Origin: Victivallales bacterium
GTDB taxonomy: Bacteria > Verrucomicrobiota > Lentisphaeria > Victivallales > UBA1829
NCBI GenBank assembly: GCA_016285335.1
Contig: JAEEQO010000009.1
Span: 1-29,742, forward strand
DNA length: 29,742 nt
Direction: 5' to 3'
A program made the translations under genes and the position numbers. This document shows positions 8,081 through 16,267 of the stretch, piece by piece. Each line of letters begins with the position of its first letter. Position 1 is the first letter of the stretch. The notes below the pieces were generated by a model that was not told the DNA's origin, ran no database searches, and saw nothing but the letters and a program-made list of their open reading frames with translations.

Positions 8081-8149
8081 CGGGATTGTCTCCTTTATAA
8101 AAATTGTTGTTTGCGTACGTTTGATGAAAAAAGGGAATACCCCGGATGT

Positions 8150-8178
8150 ATTTTACACGCTGGAACGCGATTTGTCAA
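8150..8178 (-). promoter_or_regulatory. Near-consensus sigma-70-type promoter of the hcp homologue
   Basis: Minus-strand TTGACA (8173-8178), 17 bases, TAAAAT (8150-8155). The expected start of transcription is near 8143, leaving a leader of about 63 bases before the AAAGGAGA ribosome site. Confidence 0.75.
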
Positions 8179-8191
8179 ATCGTTTCCGGAG

Positions 8192-8206
8192 AAAACATGA
8201 TGTTTT
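8192..8206. promoter_or_regulatory. Palindrome upstream of the hcp promoter; candidate regulator site
   Basis: AAAACAT, one base, ATGTTTT: perfect 7-bp arms. The centre (8199) is about 56 bases upstream of the predicted transcription start, just above the -35 box, a place typical for activators. hcp genes elsewhere are controlled by CRP/FNR-family HcpR or by NsrR, but this dyad does not match those boxes as I know them. A TTGAT...ATCA half-pair overlaps it with five instead of four spacer bases. Confidence 0.35.
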
Positions 8207-8221
8207 ATCAAAAACCTTCCG

Positions 8222-8262
8222 AAAAAGAGCGGGCGGTCCCGTAAACTTTCAGGCGGGACCGC
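8222..8262 (-). terminator. Rho-independent terminator of glnS
   Basis: Perfect 9-bp stem GCGGTCCCG (8233-8241) with CGGGACCGC (8254-8262) around a 12-base loop. On the minus strand it is followed by CCGCTCTTTTTC (U-tract at 8222-8226). It lies about 60 bases after the glnS stop, beyond the repeat element at 8286-8333. Confidence 0.8.
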
Positions 8263-8285
8263 GCACGATTCGGCACACGCAGTGT

Positions 8286-8333
8286 GTGCGCAAGCGCAGC
8301 TGAGCGCACTTCCGCAGTGGAGGCTCAGCCTCC
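8286..8333 (-). repeat. Intergenic double-hairpin element A, overlapping the glnS stop codon
   Basis: Hairpin 1: GGAGGC (8319-8324), TCA, GCCTCC (8328-8333), with the glnS stop codon exactly in its loop. Hairpin 2: GTGCGC (8286-8291), 12-base loop AAGCGCAGCTGA, GCGCAC (8304-8309). Read on the minus strand the order is stop-codon hairpin, CACTGCGGAA linker, variable-stem hairpin, then the terminator. It shares loop and linker with the elements at 24635, 28816 and 28863. Confidence 0.6.
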
Positions 8334-10016
8334 TTTCTTTGCGATCTTGGCCCAGGAATCCTTCAGCGCGACCGTGCGGTTGAACACCGGATGCTCCTTG
8401 GAATGGTCCTTCGGATCGGAGAAGAAGTAGCCGATGCGCTCGAACTGCACGTGCGTGGACGGCGGAAGCTCGGCGAGGCCGGGTTCGATGCGGCATTTCG
8501 CGACCTTCAGGGATTCCGGGTTCAGGTAGCTCTTCCAGTCGGCGTCCTCCGGGATGGCGGAGAGGTCGGGCACGGTGAAGAGCTTGTCGTAGAGGCGCAC
8601 CTCGGCTTCCAGCGACTGGTCGGCGGAGACCCAGTGGATGGTGCCCTTGACCTTGCGGCCGTCGGGCGCGTTGCCGCCTTTCGTGGCGGGGTCGTAGGTG
8701 GCGTGAAGCTCCACGATCTCGCCGTTTTCGTCCTTCACGAACGACGTGCAGGTCACGAAATAGGCGCTGCGGAGGCGGACTTCCTTGCCGACGGCGAGGC
8801 GGTGGAACTGCTTCACCGGGTTCTCCATGAAGTCGTCGCGCTCGATGTAGAGCGTCTTCGAGAACGGGACCATGCGGGTTCCGGCGGCGGGGTCCTCGGG
8901 ATTGTTCACGGTCTCGACCTGCTCGACCTGCCCTTCGGGATAGTTGTCGATCACGAGCTTCAGCGGGTTCATGACGGCCATGGCGCGGCGGGCGGACTTG
9001 TTCAGGTCGTCGCGGACGCAGTGGTCGAGGAGTTCGATCTCGGTGAGGCTGTTGAACTTGGTGACGCCGATGGTCTCGCAGAAATCGCGGATGGCGGAGG
9101 CCGGGATGCCGCGGCGGCGCATGCCGCAGATGGTGGGCATGCGGGGGTCGTCCCAACCATTCACGAGGCCGGTCTTCACGAGTTCGAGGAGCTTGCGCTT
9201 GCTCATGACGGTGTAGGTCAGGTTGAGGCGAGCGAACTCGATCTGCTGAGGCTTGCAGGGGGTGTCCAGCGTGTTCAGGATCCAGTCGTACAGCGGGCGG
9301 TGGATCTCGAACTCGAGCGTGCAGATGGAGTGCGTGATGCCCTCGATGGCGTCCTCCAGGCAGTGCGCGAAATCGTACAGCGGATAGATGCACCACTTCG
9401 AGCCGGTGTTGTGGTGGTCGGCGTGGCGGATGCGGTAGATCGCCGGATCGCGCATGTGGATGTTCGGCGACGCCATGTCGATGCGGGCGCGGAGCACCTT
9501 GCTGCCGTCCGGGAACTCGCCGGCGCGCATGCGCTCGAAGAGGTCCAGGTTTTCCTCGATCGTGCGTTTGCGTCCCGGTGGCTCCTTGCCGGGCTCGGTC
9601 AGGGTGCCGCGGTATTCCTTGAACTCGTCTTCCGTGAGGTCGCAGACGTACGCCTTGCCCATCCTGATGAGCTGGACCGCGTATTCGTACATCTGGTCGA
9701 AGTAGTCGGATGCGTGGAAGAAGCGGTCTTCCCAGTCGGCGCCGAGCCACTTCACGTCCTCCAGGATGGATTCGACGTATTCGGTGTCCTCCTTCACGGG
9801 GTTGGTGTCGTCGAGGCGGAGATTGAACTTGCCGCCGAACTTCTGCGCGGTCCCGAAGTTCAGGCAGATGCTTTTGGCGTGCCCGATGTGGAGGTAGCCG
9901 TTCGGTTCAGGCGGGAAACGCGTCTTGACCGCGCCGCCGTTCTTGCCGGCTTCGAGGTCCTTGCGGATGATCTCGTGGATGAAGTTGTCGGGGAGATTGA
10001 TCTCGGTTTCGCTCAT
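8325..10016 (-). CDS. glnS: Glutaminyl-tRNA synthetase
   Basis: Class I aminoacyl-tRNA synthetase (563 residues; E. coli about 554) that charges tRNA-Gln with glutamine in the cytosol. The catalytic core has [18 protein letters not shown] (HIGH at 43-46) and the second ATP-binding signature VMSKR (270-274), the GlnRS form of [13 protein letters not shown] and the two C-terminal anticodon-binding beta-barrels are recognisable ([19 protein letters not shown]). It has its own promoter at 10064-10092; the Shine-Dalgarno is GGAGCAACG-like. The stop codon sits within an intergenic hairpin element, followed by a strong terminator, so it is probably monocistronic. Its presence means glutamine is attached directly, at least in part, instead of only through a Glu-tRNA-Gln amidotransferase. 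Confidence 0.97.
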   Translation of the reverse strand: MSETEINLPDNFIHEIIRKDLEAGKNGGAVKTRFPPEPNGYLHIGHAKSICLNFGTAQKFGGKFNLRLDDTNPVKEDTEYVESILEDVKWLGADWEDRFFHASDYFDQMYEYAVQLIRMGKAYVCDLTEDEFKEYRGTLTEPGKEPPGRKRTIEENLDLFERMRAGEFPDGSKVLRARIDMASPNIHMRDPAIYRIRHADHHNTGSKWCIYPLYDFAHCLEDAIEGITHSICTLEFEIHRPLYDWILNTLDTPCKPQQIEFARLNLTYTVMSKRKLLELVKTGLVNGWDDPRMPTICGMRRRGIPASAIRDFCETIGVTKFNSLTEIELLDHCVRDDLNKSARRAMAVMNPLKLVIDNYPEGQVEQVETVNNPEDPAAGTRMVPFSKTLYIERDDFMENPVKQFHRLAVGKEVRLRSAYFVTCTSFVKDENGEIVELHATYDPATKGGNAPDGRKVKGTIHWVSADQSLEAEVRLYDKLFTVPDLSAIPEDADWKSYLNPESLKVAKCRIEPGLAELPPSTHVQFERIGYFFSDPKDHSKEHPVFNRTVALKDSWAKIAKKGG

Positions 10017-10063
10017 GTTCGTTGCTCCGTATTCAAATCCGTTGAAAAACAGTTTAATCTATT

Positions 10064-10092
10064 AGTATAGCACGATTTTGCCCGGCTTTCAA
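10064..10092 (-). promoter_or_regulatory. Promoter of glnS
   Basis: Minus-strand TTGAAA (10087-10092), 17 bases, TATACT (10064-10069) with an extended -10 TGC just before it. The -35 box lies inside the short hairpin that follows the metallophosphoesterase gene. Confidence 0.7.
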
Positions 10093-10097
10093 GCCGG
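10082..10097 (-). terminator. Short GC hairpin after the metallophosphoesterase gene; weak terminator candidate
   Basis: CCGGCTT (10082-10088) pairs with AAGCCGG (10091-10097). On the minus strand it is followed by GCAAAATCG, not by a real U-tract, so termination would be inefficient. The glnS -35 box lies in it. Confidence 0.3.
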
Positions 10098-10108
10098 AAT
10101 CAAAAAGT

Positions 10109-11014
10109 TCAGCAAAAGTTGACCATCAGCACCTCGGGCGGACAGCAGATGCGCGCGTGGAACCAGGTCGCGCCGATCCCGGCAGACACGTACATCTCGG
10201 CCCCGGTCGCGCTGTGCCGGTAGGGACCGTACTCGAAGCGCTTGCCGAACTGCGAGGATGTGAGGACCGCGCCGTATCCCGGGACCCGGAACTGGCCGCC
10301 GTGCGTGTGGCCGCACAGGATCAGCGGGGCGCCGCCCAGCCGGTCGGACGGCAGCATGGCCGCCGCGGTGTCGGGATTGTGCGACAGCACACAGACGTTT
10401 TCTGACAGGGGAATCTTCGCAGCGCAGGACAGGCCGTCGCCCTCCTTGGCATCGTCGAGGCCGTGAAACAGGATCCCGCACGCCTCGGCAGTCTCGTTCA
10501 CCAGCAGACGGAACCCGGCATCGGCGAAAACGCCGCGCCAGCGGTCCATGGTGATCCAGCGACGGCGGAGCTCCCAGTTGCCGCAGACGGCGAACTTCTG
10601 CGGGCCCTCGGGGATCGTGCGCAGGAACTCCACGGCATGGCCGATCCATGCTGCATCCCCGGCGAGGTCGCCGCCGAACGCAACGCAGTCCGGCATCGGG
10701 ATCGCTTCAAAAAGCTCGCGGAACGCGTTCGTCAGCCATTCCGTGCCGCCCCTCTGACGTATGAACGGGAAAAAGCCCTGGATCCCCGCCGTCCTGATGT
10801 GGAGGTCGGAGAAAAACAGGATGCGGCGCCCCGCCAGACGCGGCTTGGAGACGCGGATGAAGCGGATGCGCAGCCCGGACGGAAGCGCCCGGGTCTCCGT
10901 GACAAGCGATGGGTCCGGCTGCCAGAGCAAAGCGCCCGTGTGCTGCTCCACGGTCAGCGCCGTCCTCTCTTTCCGGGTATAGATCCGGGAACGGAATGGA
11001 GAAACGCTCGGCAT
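10109..11014 (-). CDS. Calcineurin-like metallophosphoesterase (YaeI/YkuE-like) with a GNWE motif
   Basis: A 301-residue hydrolase with the di-metal phosphoesterase motifs in order: FFSDLH (D70, H72), GGDLAGD (D116), GNWE (146-148), LSHNPD (H212) and CGHTHGGQ (H236, H238). The YaeI/YkuE group acts at the membrane on phosphoester substrates, in some cases UDP-diacylglucosamine or related lipids. In the third motif the usual catalytic His (GNHE) is Trp147, read directly from the codon TGG, so turnover may be altered. It follows greA by 26 bases, with no promoter between, and is probably co-transcribed. The start is uncertain: no clear Shine-Dalgarno precedes the first ATG, and the conserved domain begins only near residue 63, so a start further in is possible. 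The substrate is unknown. Confidence 0.8.
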   Translation of the reverse strand: MPSVSPFRSRIYTRKERTALTVEQHTGALLWQPDPSLVTETRALPSGLRIRFIRVSKPRLAGRRILFFSDLHIRTAGIQGFFPFIRQRGGTEWLTNAFRELFEAIPMPDCVAFGGDLAGDAAWIGHAVEFLRTIPEGPQKFAVCGNWELRRRWITMDRWRGVFADAGFRLLVNETAEACGILFHGLDDAKEGDGLSCAAKIPLSENVCVLSHNPDTAAAMLPSDRLGGAPLILCGHTHGGQFRVPGYGAVLTSSQFGKRFEYGPYRHSATGAEMYVSAGIGATWFHARICCPPEVLMVNFC

Positions 11015-11040
11015 GGCATGCGGCGCGGACGGCTGCGGGA

Positions 11041-13191
11041 TCAGTCGCCGGACAGCTCCTTGATCATTTCAGGCGGAAGCGCTTCCAGTTTCTCGATGAC
11101 GCATTCGCCGAGTTCGGGCAGCTTGACCTTTTCACCGACCTTGTGCTCCACGAGAGCCTGTCCGAGCGGAGCCTTGTAGGCGATGCGGCCGCGGTCGGCG
11201 TCGCCGTCCCAGGCGCCGAGGATGTAGTAGGAAGCTTCCTTGCCGTCTTTGCTCTTCAGGAACACGCGGCAGCCGGGCACCACGGTGTCGCCGACCACGA
11301 CGTCGCTGAAGTTCGTGACGTCCATGAAACCGAGCGATTTTTCGAGGTCGGAGCGGCGTTTCTGGAGGAAACGGCGCTGTTCCTTGGCGGCGTCGTATTC
11401 CGCGTTTTCGCGAAGGTCGCCGAAGCTTCTCGCGTAGGCGACGGCCTCGGCGTTCTGCGGGATGAGGACTTCGACGAGGTTCTTGAGTTCGGCCTGCATG
11501 CGTTTCTGCGAGGCGATCGAGGCGATCGGAGCCTGTTCGGTCGGAGTGGCGCCGCTGATGCCGAGGAGCTTGCTGCCTTCGCCGCTCTCGATGTAGTCCT
11601 TGAATTCGGCGGACTGGCGGCCCATTTTGACCATGATGCTCTGAAGGTCGCTGGCCTGCGTGCGGAATTTCTGAAGGCTGCCCACGATGGACGGGATGTC
11701 GCCGTCGGCGTTCTCGATGAGAAATTCGCGGAAGTCGGGCTTGTCGCCGAGCAGGATGCGCTTGAGTTCGCGCTGCGCCGCGCCCCATTCCTTCGGGACG
11801 TCCTGACGGTTCAGGGCGGAGACGACCGCCTCCATGTCGACAAGCGAGGTGATGATCCTGGATTTGATGCGGGTCCGGTTCTTCCAGATCCAGAGGATGA
11901 CATCCGCGGAAAGCGATTCCATCGCGGCGATCTTGGTGATGATGAGCTGGATCAGTTCGCGTTCGTTGTCTTCCCCGCCCTCTCCGGCCTTCTTCGGCTT
12001 GAAGAAAACGGTCATGCAGCTGAGCGGCAGGAGAAGGCCGAGCGAAGCGAACTCGTCCAGCGTATAGATCGCACGCGTCGCGGCAAGGAGGCCGTCGAGG
12101 TTCTTCACGGCGATCTGCGCCCAGATCGCGAGGTTCTGGAGTTTGACGCCTTCCGTGACGGAGGCGGGCCAGAACGGGACCTGTCCGCGGAGCGGTTCGA
12201 ACATCATGGAAAGAAGCTTCGGATCGGTGCCGGCGGAAAGGCAGGAAATGGATTCGGCGAGCATCTTGAGCTCTTTCGGAAGGAGCCGCGTGCTGATGCG
12301 GACGAAAAGCTTCCGGAGTTTTTCGGCGGCCGCCCCGTCGACATTCACCGGAGAACCGCTGTCCATGGACGGCTTCAGCAGGGTGTAAAGCTCCAGCACG
12401 GTGCGGGAATCGCTGAAATGGCGTCCGGCGACCGGGGCGGCCGAGGGCGATGCAGCCCACCAGGCGGTGAATTCGTCGGGGGAGAACATGCGGGGCACGA
12501 GCAGGCTGCGGACCATGTCCTGGATCTTCTGTTCCGGGATCTCGACCAGCGCCAGGCGGTTCAGGATGCGGCGGTATTCGGCCGAGGGACGGATCGTGGC
12601 GCGGAGCGGGGCGATCAGGTCCATGAGCTCAGGCGTAGTGTCGAAGAAATAGGCGGAGACGACGGCCGTGGCGATCGGAATGGACGCGCTGCTGGAACCG
12701 TCGACCGGGGTGACGGCGATCGTGCCGGTCACGCGGTCGATGCCCGTGATGCGGCCGCACTGTCCCGTTTCCTGCTGGTACATGATCGCAGTCGAACGCA
12801 TCCGCTGAAGTTTTTTGAGGCGGAGCGCCACTTCGCGGACGCCGATGTTCGCGTCCTTGGCGCCGAGCGCCTTCACGACCGCGCCGCTGACCAGATACGG
12901 AGGCAGGAGCTTGCGGACCGCGTAGTACAGGGCGTTGCGGAAATTCGCGGAGTCGAGGATGGAAAGTTCGGCGAGCCTGACGCAGAGGGTGGCCTTTTCG
13001 ACGGAGGCGGAGACCGCATCGTCCCAGGCTTCGAACAGCTTTTCGAACTGAGGCGCCGCGGCACGAAGTTCCTGGATGCCGGACGAACCCAGCCGGTTGA
13101 CACGTTCGAGCAGGATGTTGACGGCTTCGTCGTGCTGCTCCAGTTGCGCGTACAGAATCAGGTCCGACAGGGAAAAGTCATTGATGCTCAT
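11041..13191 (-). CDS. greA: Transcript cleavage factor GreA with large N-terminal extension
   Basis: A 716-residue protein whose last 160 or so residues are a GreA: an N-terminal coiled coil with the tip motif FGDLRENAEYDAAKEQ (the catalytic acidic pair D592 and E595, spaced as D41/E44 of E. coli GreA), then the FKBP-like C-terminal domain. GreA enters the secondary channel of RNA polymerase and stimulates cleavage of backtracked transcripts. The first 550 or so residues are helical, without a motif I recognise; ordinary GreA is about 158 residues, but Chlamydiae carry a GreA of about 715, so the architecture is a PVC trait. The ATG at 13191 is chosen for its AAGGAGA site; an ATG eleven codons earlier has none. 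It is followed by the metallophosphoesterase gene. Confidence 0.9.
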   Translation of the reverse strand: MSINDFSLSDLILYAQLEQHDEAVNILLERVNRLGSSGIQELRAAAPQFEKLFEAWDDAVSASVEKATLCVRLAELSILDSANFRNALYYAVRKLLPPYLVSGAVVKALGAKDANIGVREVALRLKKLQRMRSTAIMYQQETGQCGRITGIDRVTGTIAVTPVDGSSSASIPIATAVVSAYFFDTTPELMDLIAPLRATIRPSAEYRRILNRLALVEIPEQKIQDMVRSLLVPRMFSPDEFTAWWAASPSAAPVAGRHFSDSRTVLELYTLLKPSMDSGSPVNVDGAAAEKLRKLFVRISTRLLPKELKMLAESISCLSAGTDPKLLSMMFEPLRGQVPFWPASVTEGVKLQNLAIWAQIAVKNLDGLLAATRAIYTLDEFASLGLLLPLSCMTVFFKPKKAGEGGEDNERELIQLIITKIAAMESLSADVILWIWKNRTRIKSRIITSLVDMEAVVSALNRQDVPKEWGAAQRELKRILLGDKPDFREFLIENADGDIPSIVGSLQKFRTQASDLQSIMVKMGRQSAEFKDYIESGEGSKLLGISGATPTEQAPIASIASQKRMQAELKNLVEVLIPQNAEAVAYARSFGDLRENAEYDAAKEQRRFLQKRRSDLEKSLGFMDVTNFSDVVVGDTVVPGCRVFLKSKDGKEASYYILGAWDGDADRGRIAYKAPLGQALVEHKVGEKVKLPELGECVIEKLEALPPEMIKELSGD

Positions 13192-13322
13192 GGAATTCGT
13201 CTCCTTCGACGTCAGAGGGGTCAAGTAGCATGTTTGTTATATTAAACTAATTAATTTACACCCGTTCCGGCTTTTTTTCAAGTTTTTTTCGCTGTTTGCC
13301 CTGCTTTTTCTTCCGTTTTGAT

Positions 13323-13350
13323 TTGATTTTTCTCCTTGCCGCGCTATTTT
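13323..13350 (+). promoter_or_regulatory. Putative promoter of the HI0933-type flavoprotein gene
   Basis: TTGATT (13323-13328), 16 bases, TATTTT (13345-13350), about 60 bases upstream of the ATG in the AT-rich divergent gap shared with greA. I could not identify a convincing greA promoter in the same gap. Confidence 0.45.
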
Positions 13351-13411
13351 TATATTTTCTCCCTCTCTCGCACAGGATCCCCTTTCCCCATATCTTCGGA
13401 GCCTTCTCATC

Positions 13412-14656
13412 ATGGAATCTTTCGACGTCGTCATCTGCGGAAGCGGTCCCGCCGGACTTGCCGCCGCGCTCGCGGCCGCCTCGCACGGAGCCTCCACGGT
13501 CATTCTGGAACAGGACTACGCCGCCGGGCGAAAACTCTGCGCCACCGGGAACGGACGCTGCAATTTTTCCAACACGCTGCCGCCGCTCAAATTCATGGCG
13601 GAGTTCGGACGCCACGGACGTTTCATGGCAGACGCGCTCCGCGCCGCGCCGCGCGAATTCTTCCTGGACCTGCTCCAGCAGGAGGGGATCCGGCCCGCAG
13701 TCGAGGACGGGATCCATTACTTCCCCGTGAACGGCAGGGCGTCCGACGTCCGGGACGCGTTCCTCCGCGCGGCGAAACGCGCCGGAGCGGAGATCCGGCT
13801 GTCCACTTCGGTCAACCGCGTACTGATCGAAAACGGAGCCGTCGCCGGAATCGAAACGAGCAGCGGCGAGATCATCCGCGTCTCGCATGTCATCCTCGCC
13901 TGCGGCGGCACGGCCGCGCCCGCGCTCGGCGGGTCGCCCTCCGGCATCCGGCTTGCAAAGGCGCTCGGCCACACGGTGCGCGAACCCGTCGCCGCGCTTG
14001 CGCCGGTCCACGTCGACGATCCGTGGATCGCCGAACTGGCGGGCCTGACCGTGCCGGACGCCGAACTCGGGGTCATGTCCGGCACGCACCGGATTGCCAT
14101 GCGCGGCAGCCTGCTCTTCACGCACACCGGTTTTTCCGGCCCGGCCGCGCTGAACCTCTCCGGCACGGTGAACCGCGTCCTTCTGAACGACGGACGCCCC
14201 GCACAGGTCGTCCTGCGGGTGCTGCCGGACTGGAAGGAGCAGAAATTCTACGATTACCTGGTCGACGAACGGGAAAAGGTGCCGGACCATCTGCTGAAAA
14301 ACTCCCTCGCACGCATCATTCCGCGTTCCCTGGCGTCGCTCGTCTGCGAGCGCCTCTTCGGCACGGATTTCCACTCCAAGCGCCTCACGAACGCCGGCGC
14401 GCACGAGCTCGCCCATCTCCTCGACGGCATCCGGTTCGCAGTCTCGAAACCGGCGTCCATGGACGAGGCCATGGCGATGGACGGCGGCGTGCTGCTGAAG
14501 GAAGTCGATCCCCGCACCATGGAAAGCCGCATCGTCAAAGGCGTGCATTTCGCCGGGGAGCTCCTCGACCTGACCGGCCCCACGGGCGGCTTCAACATCC
14601 AGTTCGCGCTCTCCAGCGGACGCCTCGCCGGGATCAGTTCAGCAAACGCGCGGTAG
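13412..14656 (+). CDS. HI0933-family (YhiN/BaiN-like) FAD-dependent oxidoreductase
   Basis: A 414-residue flavoprotein of the HI0933 family. It has the FAD-binding Rossmann start DVVICGSGPAGLAAAL (5-20), the family signature GRKLCATGNGRCNFSN (39-54), FTHTGFSGPAAL in the middle, and the C-terminal flavin contact GGFNIQFALSSGRLAG. Family members include BaiN, implicated in bile-acid dehydroxylation in gut clostridia, and many enzymes of unknown substrate, so the reaction here cannot be named. The length is normal (about 400). GGAG lies about eleven bases upstream of the ATG. It stands first in a + pair with uxaC but with a separate promoter for the latter. Confidence 0.85.
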   Translation: MESFDVVICGSGPAGLAAALAAASHGASTVILEQDYAAGRKLCATGNGRCNFSNTLPPLKFMAEFGRHGRFMADALRAAPREFFLDLLQQEGIRPAVEDGIHYFPVNGRASDVRDAFLRAAKRAGAEIRLSTSVNRVLIENGAVAGIETSSGEIIRVSHVILACGGTAAPALGGSPSGIRLAKALGHTVREPVAALAPVHVDDPWIAELAGLTVPDAELGVMSGTHRIAMRGSLLFTHTGFSGPAALNLSGTVNRVLLNDGRPAQVVLRVLPDWKEQKFYDYLVDEREKVPDHLLKNSLARIIPRSLASLVCERLFGTDFHSKRLTNAGAHELAHLLDGIRFAVSKPASMDEAMAMDGGVLLKEVDPRTMESRIVKGVHFAGELLDLTGPTGGFNIQFALSSGRLAGISSANAR

Positions 14657-14712
14657 TCTTCTCTCCTTTCCGCCCGACAGCCGGGTATGGGACGGAAATC
14701 CGCGCTTCCCGC

Positions 14713-14740
14713 TTGTATTTTTTCTGTTTTCAGATATATT
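14713..14740 (+). promoter_or_regulatory. Putative promoter of uxaC
   Basis: TTGTAT (14713-14718), 16 bases, TATATT (14735-14740), about 55 bases upstream of the uxaC ATG. Confidence 0.55.
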
Positions 14741-14795
14741 ATTTCCGCAAGACTTTAACTTGACTTCCCACACGGCTAACACGAAAGGATTCGCC

Positions 14796-16157
14796 ATGTT
14801 CCTCGGCCCGGACTACCTCATCGGAAACGAAACCGGAAAACGCATTTTCGCCTCGGTCAAAGACCTCCCCATCCTCGATCCGCACAATCACGCGGACGTC
14901 GCGGCCATCGCCCGCAACGAAAACTTCAAGGACGCCTGGGAGCTTTCCGCCGCGACCGACCACTATGTGTGGGAAGTCCTGCGGAAGACGGGCATACCGG
15001 AGGAGTTGATCACCGGGAACGCCTCCCCCCACGACAAGTTCATCGCCATGGCGAACGTCTTCGACCAGATCGCCGGAAACCCCGTGTACGAGTGGATCCA
15101 CCTCGATTTCCGGTTCCTCGGCGTCACGGAGCTCCTGAACGCCGAAACGGGCGAGCTCATCTGGAACAAGGTCAACGAGATCCTCGCGAAGGAGGAAAGC
15201 CGTCCGCAGGCGCTGCTGAAGCGCATGAACGTCGGGGTGATGTGCTCGACCGACGACCCGGCCGACACGCTCGAACACCACAGGACCGTGAACCAGGCGT
15301 TCGGACGCGTGCTGGTGCGCCCGACGTGGCGCCCGGACATGGCGATGAAGGCCGGGAAGAGCAATTTCCCCGCCTATATCGAACGCCTCGGGAAGCGCTG
15401 GGGCGTGAAGATCGCCACGCTCGGCGACCTGCTCGACGTGCTCCGGAAGTCCCACGATTTCTTCGCCGAAAACGGCTGCCGCGCCAGCGACCACGGTTTC
15501 GAACTCGCTTCCAGCGGCGTCGGCGACGCGGCCGCCGCGGCGGAAACGTTCCGCAAAGCTCTCGCGGGCGAGCCCGTGGCCCCGGAGGAAGTCTCCAACT
15601 ACGCCGACTACCTGATCGGCGAATGCGGCGAGATGAACGCAAAGTCCGGCTGGGTGATGCAGCTTCACATCGGCGCGGTCCGCGACGTGCGCGACAGCCT
15701 TTTCCGCACGATCGGCCCGGATTCCGGCGGCGACGTGAGCGACCTTTTCCAGTCCCACGAAGCGAAGCTCATCCGGTTCCTGAACCGGTTTGACGGCCGC
15801 CTGAAAGTCGTGCTGTACTGCCTGGACCAGGGGCATCAGGCCACGCTGGCCGCGCTGGCACGCGCGTTCGGGTCCACGGTCCGCCTCGGGTCCGCCTGGT
15901 GGCTCTGCGACACGCCCATCGGGATGAAGCGCCAGCTGGAATACATCGGCAGCGTCGACCTGCTGAGCGCGTTCGCCGGCATGGTTTCCGACTCCCGCAA
16001 GCTACTCAGCTACGGGTCCCGCTTCGAGATGTTCCGCCGCATCCTCTCCTCCACGCTCGGCGGCATGGTCGAGGCGGGACAGATGCCGGAACCCGTCGCC
16101 ATGAAGCTCGCGAAGACCATCTCCTACGACGGTCCGCTGACCTTCTTCGGCTTGTAA
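14796..16157 (+). CDS. uxaC: Uronate (glucuronate/galacturonate) isomerase
   Basis: Amidohydrolase-fold enzyme of 453 residues converting D-glucuronate to D-fructuronate and D-galacturonate to D-tagaturonate, the first cytosolic step in breakdown of pectin- and mucin-derived uronates. Seen: LPILDPHNH (metal-binding H30 and H32), DHYVWEVLRKTG, QLHIGAVRDVR, SAWWLCDTPIGM and the C-terminal LSYGSRFEMFRRIL. The last reads SRFE where E. coli-type enzymes have PRHE, so this belongs to a divergent branch. The start at 14796 is supported by AAAGGAT seven bases upstream; an ATG twelve codons earlier would need an unlikely leader. It has its own promoter and ends at a strong terminator. No other uronate genes are in the window, but a sensor kinase/AraC pair converges on it. 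Confidence 0.92.
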   Translation: MFLGPDYLIGNETGKRIFASVKDLPILDPHNHADVAAIARNENFKDAWELSAATDHYVWEVLRKTGIPEELITGNASPHDKFIAMANVFDQIAGNPVYEWIHLDFRFLGVTELLNAETGELIWNKVNEILAKEESRPQALLKRMNVGVMCSTDDPADTLEHHRTVNQAFGRVLVRPTWRPDMAMKAGKSNFPAYIERLGKRWGVKIATLGDLLDVLRKSHDFFAENGCRASDHGFELASSGVGDAAAAAETFRKALAGEPVAPEEVSNYADYLIGECGEMNAKSGWVMQLHIGAVRDVRDSLFRTIGPDSGGDVSDLFQSHEAKLIRFLNRFDGRLKVVLYCLDQGHQATLAALARAFGSTVRLGSAWWLCDTPIGMKRQLEYIGSVDLLSAFAGMVSDSRKLLSYGSRFEMFRRILSSTLGGMVEAGQMPEPVAMKLAKTISYDGPLTFFGL

Positions 16158-16196
16158 TTATCGCCTGAAACAAGCATTTATTATCCAAACACTTTG

Positions 16197-16236
16197 AACG
16201 GGACCTGCGCTCGAGATTCGCGGGTCCCGTTTTCGT
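16197..16236 (+). terminator. Rho-independent terminator of uxaC
   Basis: Perfect 9-bp stem AACGGGACC (16197-16205) with GGTCCCGTT (16223-16231), extended by an inner GCG/CGC, followed by TTTTCGTT on the + strand. The opposite strand has no U-tract, so it protects mainly the AraC gene from uxaC read-through. Confidence 0.85.
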
Positions 16237-16267
16237 TAATGGGAGATGTTGCGGAAAGAAGCGTTTT

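Noticed and set aside
10909..13245. A 778-codon + frame antisense to greA, and similar long antisense frames opposite glnS, hcp, pckG and pepF
   Set aside because: They lack recognisable motifs and start within coding sequence, and the opposite strand carries well-known families in each case.
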